Positions 1 to 5,771 of a DNA stretch of 25,637 nt are shown in pieces; positions within the stretch are counted from its first letter, which is position 1; each line of letters opens with the position of its first letter. This DNA is from JBFXAM01 sp050184295 (GTDB taxonomy: Bacteria; Planctomycetota; Phycisphaerae; UBA1845; Fen-1342): NCBI GenBank assembly GCA_050184295.1, contig JBFXAM010000061.1:1-25637 (forward strand). The letters are read 5' to 3'. A program made the position numbers and the translations under genes. Under the pieces are notes generated by a model. The model was not told where the DNA came from and searched no databases. It saw only the letters and a program-made list of their open reading frames with translations.

Positions 1-1
1 G

Positions 2-160
2 AAGTTCAATTCGCCAAACGTAGACGCCGCCATCCGCAGCCTCCTTGCCGCAACGAGCGCCGATTCCACGCAGAATCCATTCCGCGCGGCACGAACATCT
101 TACGGCCAGTTGTGGGCAAACTTGAGGCTTTCAGCCCCTGGTAGGCAGGCCCCTTTTTGA
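2..160 (+). CDS. C-terminal end of an unknown protein (partial, runs off the left edge)
   Basis: This is an open frame of 52 codons entering from the left edge and ending at a TGA at 158-160. The translation looks like ordinary protein (a PNVDAAIRSLL stretch, then a TSYGQLWANLRL stretch), unlike the Arg/Pro-rich products of the other two frames. G+C at third positions is about 63%, lower than in neighbouring genes, so the coding evidence is moderate. I do not recognise the family. The rest of the gene lies outside the window. A short inverted repeat follows the stop (about 194-208) but has no T run. Confidence 0.4.
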   Translation, partial: KFNSPNVDAAIRSLLAATSADSTQNPFRAARTSYGQLWANLRLSAPGRQAPF

Positions 161-444
161 TCCTCCCGCCCGGAGGTCGAACGGTAGCTCACCCGCGCGG
201 TTCGCGCGCCCCCCGGACGGAAACCAAATAAGGGAGAGATGGCTGGCTCGTGTTCCAGGGGCTCGAAGCGCCTCGCAACGATCGTTTGCCCTCCGCGTGA
301 GAAACCCGCCGCCCTTCGCCGAGCGGGGAAGCCGCACGGATCGCCGATGGGCAAGAAACCCCTGTTGCGGTCGGCGGCCAGCGATGTTAGAATATTGTTA
401 GGGTTGAAAATGGCCGCATCGACTCCATTGGCCGAGCCGCCGCC
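161..444. other. Intergenic region upstream of the HD gene
   Basis: No convincing gene is seen. A small GC-rich open frame at 239-448 has unremarkable composition and I treat it as chance. The only notable content is a local AT-rich patch at about 384-408, annotated separately as a promoter candidate. Confidence 0.5.
365..393 (+). promoter_or_regulatory. Candidate sigma-70-type promoter for the HD/YwgA-like pair
   Basis: TTGCGG at 365-370 and TAGAAT at 388-393 are separated by exactly 17 nt. The -10 matches TATAAT at 5 of 6 positions and the -35 matches TTGACA at 3 of 6. It lies in the only AT-rich patch of the gap and would give a leader of about 45 nt. The same -35/spacing pattern recurs upstream of the zinc-ribbon gene (18091-18119). 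The assignment is by eye. Confidence 0.4.
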
Positions 445-1827
445 ATGACCAAACGCACGCACGAGATTCGCGATCCGATTCACACGTTCATCCGGCTCGA
501 CACCGGCGAGCGCGAGGTCCTGGACACGCCGCCAGTGCAGCGGCTGAGGCACATCCATCAGCTCGCTCTGTCGCACCTGGTCTATCCGGGGGCGACGCAC
601 AGGCGGTTCGAGCACTCGCTGGGCGTGATGGAGCTTGCCGGCCGCGTGTTCGACGTGGTGACGCTGCCGGAGAACATCCACCACGAATCGGTGCGGCGCA
701 TCGTCCCGAAGCGCGACGAGATCGAGCACGGCTATTGGCGGCGCGTGCTGCGGATGGCGGCCCTGTGCCACGACGTCGGGCACCTGCCCTTTTCGCACGC
801 CGCCGAACACGAGTTGCTGCCGGCGGGCTGGGACCACGAACGCCTGACCGTCGCGATTTTGCGCGGCGAGGCGATGGAGAAGCTCTGGAGCGCGATGAAG
901 CCGCCGCTGAACTCGCTCGATATCGTCAAGCTGGCGGTCGGGCCGAAGAAGTGCGCAGCGTACGCCAAGTCCGGCGCATTGCCGGCGGAGGCGGCCGAGT
1001 TCACCGACTGGCAATCGATCCTGACGGAGATCATCGTCGGCGATGCGTTCGGCGTGGACCGCATGGACTACCTGTTGCGCGATTCCTATCACGCCGGCGT
1101 CGCGTACGGCCGCTTCGACCATCACCGCCTGATCGACACGCTGCGCATCCTGCCCAAGACGTATGAGCAGGGATCGGAAGAACCCGCGCTGGGCGTGGCG
1201 GAGGGCGGGCTGCATTCCGCCGAAGTGCTGTTGCTCGCCCGCTACTTCATGTACACGCAGGTCTACTTCCATCCGATCCGGAAGATCTATGATGTCCATC
1301 TGCGGGATTTCCTGGCGGCGTGGCTGAAGGATCGCCGCGAAGATGGGCGATTCTCGACCGCGATCGAAGACGAGCTGCGCATCACAGACAACGAGGTGAT
1401 GGCGGCAATTCTCGACGCGGCGCGCGATTCGACGAAGCCGGGCCACGATCCCGCGCGGCGGATAGTGCAACGAGAACACTTCCACCGGATGTATCAGTGG
1501 AACCCCGTCGACGCGAAGGTCAATCCGGGCGCGACCGACCTGGTCTTCGCCGCAGCGTGCGCGAAGTTCGGCGCGGAGCGGGTGCGCCGCGATCGGCGTC
1601 CGGCCAAAAGCGAGGGAGTGGACTTTCCGGTCCACACGCACGATCATCGCGTCGCTTCCTCGCGTGAGCTGTCGGAGACGCTGCAGCGCATTCCGGCGGC
1701 GACCTTCGATTTCGTGTTCGTGGACGGCGCGGTTGCTGACGAGGCGGAGTCCTGGCTGCAGAAGAAGCGCGAGACGATTATTCGACCCCCTGAGAAGGAG
1801 GAAGCCGATGAACCGACTTCAGCGTGA
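445..1827 (+). CDS. HD-superfamily phosphohydrolase, dNTPase (YwfO-like)
   Basis: A 460-residue cytoplasmic protein of the HD metal-dependent phosphohydrolase superfamily, closest in pattern to the dGTPase-like proteins that hydrolyse dNTPs to deoxynucleoside and triphosphate. Visible features are an RRFEHSLG motif (His57), the HD signature LCHDVGHLPFSH (His109, Asp110, with His113 and His118), and a downstream VDRMDYLLRDS motif (Asp205/Asp208) that should supply the last metal ligand. N-terminal DPIH and VQRLRHIHQL stretches also fit this family. No Shine-Dalgarno sequence precedes the ATG. The last 20 bases overlap the next gene, which implies a two-gene operon. The nearest match I recall is Bacillus subtilis YwfO, which also lies beside a YwgA-type gene. 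Substrate specificity cannot be read from the sequence. Confidence 0.85.
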   Translation: MTKRTHEIRDPIHTFIRLDTGEREVLDTPPVQRLRHIHQLALSHLVYPGATHRRFEHSLGVMELAGRVFDVVTLPENIHHESVRRIVPKRDEIEHGYWRRVLRMAALCHDVGHLPFSHAAEHELLPAGWDHERLTVAILRGEAMEKLWSAMKPPLNSLDIVKLAVGPKKCAAYAKSGALPAEAAEFTDWQSILTEIIVGDAFGVDRMDYLLRDSYHAGVAYGRFDHHRLIDTLRILPKTYEQGSEEPALGVAEGGLHSAEVLLLARYFMYTQVYFHPIRKIYDVHLRDFLAAWLKDRREDGRFSTAIEDELRITDNEVMAAILDAARDSTKPGHDPARRIVQREHFHRMYQWNPVDAKVNPGATDLVFAAACAKFGAERVRRDRRPAKSEGVDFPVHTHDHRVASSRELSETLQRIPAATFDFVFVDGAVADEAESWLQKKRETIIRPPEKEEADEPTSA

Positions 1828-2356
1828 GGTCGTCCTGATCCGACTGATTCAGGCGTTGCGCCAGCACGGAAGCTGGTGCGGCGAAACGCACGTGCAGAAG
1901 GCGACGTATCTGCTCCAGGGGCTGGCCGGAGCCGAGACGGGCTTTGACTTCATCCTCTACAAGCACGGGCCGTATTCGTTTGAGCTGAGCGATGAGCTGA
2001 GCGCGATGCGAGCGGATGGGCTCGTTTCTTTGCGCGTGCAGGCGCAGGGCTATGGTCCGACCATAGTGCCGGAGCCGGCGGCTGAAGCGCTGCTGGAGCG
2101 CTTTCCGAAGACGATTCGCCGTCATGAGCCGCTGATCGAGTTTGTTGCCGGTAAGCTGGGCTCCAAAAACGTCGGCGAGCTGGAGCGACTCGCTACCGCG
2201 TTCTTCGTCGCAGCCGGGCAGGGCGACGCGTCCGACACCGCAATCGGAAGGCGCGTGAACAGGATCAAGCCGCACGTCGAGGTCGATCAGGCGCTGGAGG
2301 CCGCTCGGACGATTCGTAGCTGGAAGCATGAGGCCGCCCGAATGCTGGAGCAGTAG
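1808..2356 (+). CDS. YwgA-family / Panacea (SocA)-like protein
   Basis: A 182-residue protein. The start is the ATG at 1808, preceded by a strong AAGGAGG at about 1794-1800. Longer upstream readings in this frame are Arg-rich and just shadow the HD gene. The pattern (an N-terminal helix, then KATYLLQ, then YKHGPYSFELSDEL, then a gap and a winged-helix-like C-terminal part) fits the YwgA family and the broader Panacea/DUF4065 fold used by SocA-type antitoxins. Its start lies inside the end of the HD gene, so translation is probably coupled. The partner order matches what I remember for B. subtilis ywfO-ywgA. Its biochemical role is unknown; a protein partner or regulator of the HD enzyme is inference only. 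Confidence 0.65.
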   Translation: MNRLQREVVLIRLIQALRQHGSWCGETHVQKATYLLQGLAGAETGFDFILYKHGPYSFELSDELSAMRADGLVSLRVQAQGYGPTIVPEPAAEALLERFPKTIRRHEPLIEFVAGKLGSKNVGELERLATAFFVAAGQGDASDTAIGRRVNRIKPHVEVDQALEAARTIRSWKHEAARMLEQ

Positions 2357-2422
2357 CACCGAGGGCGGAAGCCGGCCCGGCAGCATGCTCGTGTAGCGCC
2401 TCATCAGGACCGCGACGTATTG

Positions 2423-2477
2423 GAGCCGCGACATTCCTGTCGCGCGGCGGTTCCGCGCGGCCTGAAGGCCGCGGCTC
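2423..2477. repeat. Nested inverted repeat (three-way junction / cruciform)
   Basis: The outer arms GAGCCGCG (2423-2430) and CGCGGCTC (2470-2477) are perfect complements. Between them lie a hairpin with 7-bp arms (2427-2433 with 2438-2444, loop TTCC) and another with 6-bp arms (2457-2462 with 2467-2472, loop TGAA). The first hairpin shares bases with the outer arm, so the two are alternative or sliding structures. It is compact and intergenic, like the dispersed GC-rich repeats of large planctomycete genomes. Copies elsewhere in the genome cannot be checked here. There is no T run, so it is not an obvious terminator. Confidence 0.55.
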
Positions 2478-2565
2478 GGTCCGTGACCGGAGCGCTTTGT
2501 TTCGAGGCAATACACGAGTGAATTGACGTATGGACACGACGCGGCGAGGCGAGACCGTTGAATAA

Positions 2566-2754
2566 ACCCGCGCCGGACTCCCCGGCATTTCGCAAGAATT
2601 GTCGGTCTATAGGAAGCCGCTCCATCGCCTGTTCGATGACGGAGACCCCGTCGATCCGGTGACAATCCTCTCGTACGACCTCGGACCCGACCGGCGACTT
2701 CCGCTCGCCGCGCTGGCGAAGACGCGCGGCTCGGATTGGGTTGCGTCCGGTTGA
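2566..2754 (+). pseudogene. Possible gene remnant (C-terminal fragment)
   Basis: The frame opens after a TAA at 2563-2565 and ends at a TGA at 2752-2754, directly abutting the stop of the convergent Rieske gene. The translation is protein-like (LSVYRKPLHRLFDDGDP, later PVTILSYDLGPD and SDWVASG) and about 70% of third positions are G or C. It has no ATG; a TTG at 2599 is the only plausible initiator and lacks a clear ribosome site. It looks more like the tail of a truncated gene, whose front may have been lost near the repeat at 2423-2477, than an intact small gene. Family not recognised. Confidence 0.3.
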
Positions 2755-3864
2755 TTACGGCGTGCGCGCATTGAGCCGCTCGACGAGCATGCGGTGAAAG
2801 TGGTGCACTCCTTGTTCGCGTGTGGGCGAATAGCGTCCCGCCGAGTAGAGGCGCGCGCGGATGCCGCGTTGCACGCTTTCGACGACGGCTTCGTCCTCGC
2901 GTTCGACGCGGTCGAGTCCGCTGCCGGGGCCACGATCGATCCGCTCAGGGCGCCAGACATACGACAGAAACGAGACGCGCGTCCGGTCGACGGCGAGCGG
3001 ACGGACGACGTTGATCGACAGGCCCCACGGGTAGAAATTCAGCATCAGGTTGGGAAAGAGCCAGAAATAATAGGCGGCGATTCGCGCACCGTGGTCGGCG
3101 GAGCCGGCGGGCAGATCGAACACCGCGTCGCCGCCCTTCGCGACCGCAACCTGGACGCTGCCTTCGGCGAAGAGATCGGTGCGATAGGCGCCGTAGTCGA
3201 TCGCGTCGGCAAGCGTCGCGTGGACGAAGGGGATGTGAAAGCCTTCGAGATAGTTGTCGCAATAGAGCGCCCAGTTCGCCTGCACGACGTAGTCGCGCGA
3301 GCGACCCGGGTCGAAGCGGAATTCGTCGAGCGGCAGCCAGCCCATGCGACGGCACACCGGCCCGAGCCAGTCTTCGAAAGGCGTCGCGGGTTTCAGCGAC
3401 GCGAACAGCAGCGGACCCCACGCCCGCAACGCGAGGCGCGGCAGGTTGTCGGCGGCGGTGGGAAAGCCGGCGGTCTGCTCGAATTCGGGCATGTGCTCAA
3501 ACGCGCCGTCGAGCGAAAAGCGCCGCCCGTGATAGCGGCAGCGCAGGTGGCGTTCGACGCCGGCGTGTTCGCAGACGAGCGCCCCGCGGTGCGTGCAGAC
3601 GTTGGAGAGGCAGTGCAGCTGGTCGGCGTCGTCACGGGTCAGCAGCAGCGGCTCGTCGAGACAGCCCTCCAGCAGCGTGAACGGCTGCACCTGCCCTGGC
3701 ACGCGGACGTGCTCCGTGTCGCCCACGAATTGCCAGCTCGGCGCGAAGACGCGCTCGCGGCAGAGCGTGTGAAGGCCGCGGTCGGCGTAAAAGTGACCCG
3801 GCAGCGTCTGCGCCTGGCGAATGTCGGCGTGAATGGGCGCAACCGGCTCGCTCATTCTGAGCAT
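2755..3864 (-). CDS. Rieske non-haem iron oxygenase, alpha-subunit type
   Basis: A 369-residue protein of the aromatic ring-hydroxylating dioxygenase alpha-subunit family, which also includes choline and carnitine monooxygenase-like enzymes. The N-terminal Rieske [2Fe-2S] motif is CTH at residues 90-92 and CRYH at 109-112. The mononuclear iron site is in NYLEGFHIPFVH, with His210 and His215. An acidic segment near the C-terminus (EDEAVV) is where the Asp ligand is expected. I chose the ATG at 3864 because GGAAG lies 8 nt upstream; the ATG at 3855 (MSEPVAP) is the alternative, and an ATG at 3957 would add a non-homologous leader. No ferredoxin or reductase gene is adjacent, so electron donors must be encoded elsewhere. 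Substrate unknown. Confidence 0.88.
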   Translation of the reverse strand: MLRMSEPVAPIHADIRQAQTLPGHFYADRGLHTLCRERVFAPSWQFVGDTEHVRVPGQVQPFTLLEGCLDEPLLLTRDDADQLHCLSNVCTHRGALVCEHAGVERHLRCRYHGRRFSLDGAFEHMPEFEQTAGFPTAADNLPRLALRAWGPLLFASLKPATPFEDWLGPVCRRMGWLPLDEFRFDPGRSRDYVVQANWALYCDNYLEGFHIPFVHATLADAIDYGAYRTDLFAEGSVQVAVAKGGDAVFDLPAGSADHGARIAAYYFWLFPNLMLNFYPWGLSINVVRPLAVDRTRVSFLSYVWRPERIDRGPGSGLDRVEREDEAVVESVQRGIRARLYSAGRYSPTREQGVHHFHRMLVERLNARTP

Positions 3865-3960
3865 CGTAACAACTTCCAACTGCGGACTGGCGGACACTCG
3901 CCGACGGCATCGCATGAAATCGCCGGGCGTCTGCGTCGCGTGAACGGGCGGCGACAAGCG

Positions 3961-4395
3961 ATGGGCTGGCTCGGCCGGCGGGTATCGTGCGCGGGGACGC
4001 GCGCGGCGCTGCTCGCTTCGGGCGGCTGCCTCGCGATCGACGCACTGCTCGACCGTCCGCCGGTCATCGGCGAATTCCGGGTGGAGTTCGGCGCCGCCGA
4101 GGTTGGCGGCGCGGTGCGCTTTCGCGGGCGCGTGAATGGCGAGCCTGGTGCGTCATTGTCGGCGCGGATCAACGTCGACGGCGAGGGGCGCCGCGATGTG
4201 TGGATCGACGACGCCGGGCACCTGGTGCCGGGCCGCGTGTTGTTCCGGTTCGCGCCCGGACGCGCGACCCGGCGCGGCTCCGAGAACGTTTCGGCGCGCG
4301 CCACGCGAGGGCGCGGCAGATATTCCGGGACGCGCGGTCCGTTTCTTGGAAAGCCAAGACATTTCGCATTGAAATCCGCGCGGCAGGCACGCTAG
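3961..4395 (+). CDS. Hypothetical protein, possible unknown family
   Basis: A possible gene of 144 codons from the ATG at 3961. About the first 110 codons end almost entirely in G or C, as in true genes here, and the product reads as a beta-rich protein (an IGEFRVEF stretch, VRFRGRVNGEPG, then RRDVWIDDAGHLVPG). An N-terminal hydrophobic patch (RAALLASGGCLAIDALL) is at best a poor signal or lipoprotein sequence. Codon bias and composition collapse over the last 30 codons, where a promoter candidate for the next gene also lies, so the true end may be earlier or the gene frameshifted. No clear ribosome site. Family not recognised. Confidence 0.4.
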   Translation: MGWLGRRVSCAGTRAALLASGGCLAIDALLDRPPVIGEFRVEFGAAEVGGAVRFRGRVNGEPGASLSARINVDGEGRRDVWIDDAGHLVPGRVLFRFAPGRATRRGSENVSARATRGRGRYSGTRGPFLGKPRHFALKSARQAR

Positions 4396-4398
4396 GCT
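4369..4398 (+). promoter_or_regulatory. Candidate promoter of the PEP-CTERM gene
   Basis: TTGAAA (4369-4374) and TAGGCT (4393-4398) are separated by 18 nt. The -35 is 5 of 6 to consensus and the -10 only 3 of 6. The implied leader is about 75 nt. It overlaps the end of the preceding possible ORF. Confidence 0.3.
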
Positions 4399-4481
4399 CA
4401 TTTGCGGGTGGTGCGGTCTTCGAGTTTTCGAGGCGCACGCCGAAGAGGGTCTACCGTTTCTTCTCCGGGGGGAGAACAGCC

Positions 4482-5150
4482 ATGCGGTTACGTGGTCTCG
4501 CGTGTGGCGTCGCGGCGCTGGTGGCGGGAGCGTTTGCTTCGCCGGCTTCGGCCGTCCTGCTGGGCTTCAGCGGCGTGACGCAGAACAACCAGACGAACAC
4601 GAACAATGGACAGGCGCAACTGTCGGTGGAGGTGCTGTCGGCCGGCGGGGCGCTGGTCGATTTCATCTTCCGGAACGTCGGGTCGGTCGCGATGGCGATC
4701 ACCGACATCTACTTCGACGACGACGCGCTGCTGAGCTACAACACCGGCGCGGGCGCAGCGATCTTCAACGGCCCCGGCGTGTTGTTCTCGCAAGGCGCGT
4801 CGCCGCCCGAGTTGCCGGGCGCGAACGGCGCGACGCCGCCGTTTCAGACGTCGCCGGGGCTGGGCTTCGATGCCGATCCGCCGCCGGCAGGCAACGGCGT
4901 GAGTCCCGGTGAGACCGTGACGATCCGGCTCGCGCTGTTGGCAGGGAACAATTTCGCGAGCGTCCTTGCCGACCTGCTCTCGCGCGATCTACGCATCGGC
5001 ATTCACGTGCAGGGCTTCGCCAACGGCGGCAGCGAGTCGTTCATCAACACGAACGATCCGCCGCCGGGAACCGTCGTTCCGGAGCCGGGCGCGGCACTGC
5101 TGGGGCTGATCGGGCTGACCTGCCTGCACCGCATCCGCCGCGGGGCTTAG
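4482..5150 (+). CDS. PEP-CTERM exported protein
   Basis: A 222-residue secreted protein. It starts at the ATG at 4482 behind a GGGGGGAG ribosome site. Residues 1-23 form a signal peptide (basic start, LACGVAALVAGAFA core, cleavage near SPASA). The mature part is Asn/Gly/Ala-rich with many beta-type segments. The C-terminus is a textbook PEP-CTERM sorting signal: VPEPG, a hydrophobic helix (AALLGLIGLTCL), and a basic tail (HRIRRGA). Such proteins are cut and anchored or released by an exosortase and are typical of planctomycetes and other EPS-producing bacteria. No exosortase gene is in the window. The role of the mature domain is unknown. A strong intrinsic terminator follows. Confidence 0.9.
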   Translation: MRLRGLACGVAALVAGAFASPASAVLLGFSGVTQNNQTNTNNGQAQLSVEVLSAGGALVDFIFRNVGSVAMAITDIYFDDDALLSYNTGAGAAIFNGPGVLFSQGASPPELPGANGATPPFQTSPGLGFDADPPPAGNGVSPGETVTIRLALLAGNNFASVLADLLSRDLRIGIHVQGFANGGSESFINTNDPPPGTVVPEPGAALLGLIGLTCLHRIRRGA

Positions 5151-5222
5151 GCGCCGGCGCAACTCCTTCGCGCGGCGGGCCGCTCCCGGACGCTGTCGCG
5201 ACCGACGATTGAAAGCAACTGT

Positions 5223-5265
5223 CACCGCGGATCCCGGGCGCCGCCGGGGTCCGCGGTGTCTTTTT
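5223..5265 (+). terminator. Rho-independent terminator after the PEP-CTERM gene
   Basis: CACCGCGGA (5223-5231) pairs perfectly with TCCGCGGTG (5250-5258). The stem extends inward through GC pairs with one T-G wobble, and it is followed at once by TCTTTTT (5259-5265). It lies 72 nt past the PEP-CTERM stop codon and is the clearest intrinsic terminator in the window. Confidence 0.85.
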
Positions 5266-5322
5266 CGCGCCGACCGGCCGCCGCCGTGCGGATGCGCAGC
5301 GGCCACGCGCGCGTCTGTGAGA

Positions 5323-5345
5323 GCCCGCCGCGCCAAGCGGCGGGC
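5323..5345. repeat. Perfect 9-bp GC hairpin
   Basis: GCCCGCCGC (5323-5331) and GCGGCGGGC (5337-5345) flank a GCCAA loop. There is no adjacent T run; a run of six or more T lies about 25 nt further on. It may be a structural repeat or a secondary terminator. Confidence 0.5.
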
Positions 5346-5477
5346 CCGCGGCGGTCGTACCGTCGGTCCTTTTTTGGGCCCCGCGCGTGGCGGCCGGGGT
5401 TCCGATTTGGAACCGCGCGGGATGCCGCCCCGGCGTCCGCAGCTTGGGAGTGGGTCAGTTTGATCCGGGGGGCACGC

Positions 5478-5558
5478 GCGTCTCGCCCGTTCATGTTCTT
5501 TTGGGTGGTACGGACGTCTCGCCCGTCCATGCGGCAGTCACCGGCGAGACGCCCGTAC
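5478..5558. repeat. Cluster of direct and inverted repeats
   Basis: The unit [G/A]CGTCTCGCCCGT[T/C]CATG occurs at 5478-5495 and 5514-5531. The segment 5508-5523 is also complementary at 15 of 16 positions to 5543-5558 (GGCGAGACGCCCGTAC). So there are three copies of one motif, two direct and one inverted. Such repeats, whose translations read as GGTRVSPVH-type strings, are of a kind I remember as dispersed between genes in planctomycete genomes. A folded RNA or mobile miniature repeat is possible. Confidence 0.65.
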
Positions 5559-5639
5559 GACCCTTTCGAATTCACTTTTTCACTCAATTGACCCACGGCC
5601 CGCAGCTTCGCGCCGCTGGCGTAGCCCGCACTGATCCGC

Positions 5640-5645
5640 GATAAT
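5640..5645 (+). promoter_or_regulatory. Weak -10 candidate for ppdK
   Basis: GATAAT is 5 of 6 to the -10 consensus, but the sequence 17-18 nt upstream (TGGCGT or CTGGCG) is a poor -35. A start here would give a leader of about 120 nt before ppdK. Confidence 0.22.
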
Positions 5646-5771
5646 GCCCCGCTTTGCCCCGCACTGTCCCGCGGGGGGAATGCGACCTCGAAACCGACCG
5701 GGCGCGACCGCTCTGGCGATGCCGCCGGGCGGCGCCTTCCGGGATTCGATACTTCCCAAGGATGTCAGCTC

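Larger units (their letters stand above)
2357..2754. other. Intergenic stretch with a cruciform-type repeat and a gene remnant
   Basis: No intact gene is clear in this 398-base gap. It holds a nested inverted repeat (2423-2477) and, next to the Rieske gene, a short open frame that reads like the end of a protein (2566-2754). Both are annotated separately. Confidence 0.6.
5151..5771. other. Intergenic region with terminator, hairpin and dispersed repeats
   Basis: This 621-base gap holds a terminator (5223-5265), a perfect GC hairpin (5323-5345), a set of direct and inverted repeats (5478-5558) and a weak -10 candidate for ppdK (5640-5645). Open frames across it only translate the repeats and I do not call them genes. 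Confidence 0.7.

Noticed and set aside
100..1647. A long minus-strand open frame (515 codons) opposite the HD gene
   Set aside because: The plus-strand product has clear HD motifs, and this frame has none. The same applies to the long antisense frames at 5580-7238, 12051-13523 and 14850-16031.
2794..4395. A plus-strand frame of 533 codons opposite the Rieske gene
   Set aside because: Its first part is antisense to Rieske motifs. Only the segment from 3961 onward has independent coding signs, so I kept only that part.
5323..5345. A second intrinsic terminator after the PEP-CTERM gene
   Set aside because: The hairpin is perfect but the nearest T run is about 25 nt away, so I list it only as a repeat.
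5478..5558. CRISPR array
   Set aside because: There are only two direct copies, spaced 18 nt apart, with an inverted third. There is no regular repeat-spacer pattern and there are no cas genes.
5387..5644. A short frame with GGTRVSPVH-like text upstream of ppdK
   Set aside because: It just translates the repeats at 5478-5558 and has no ribosome site.
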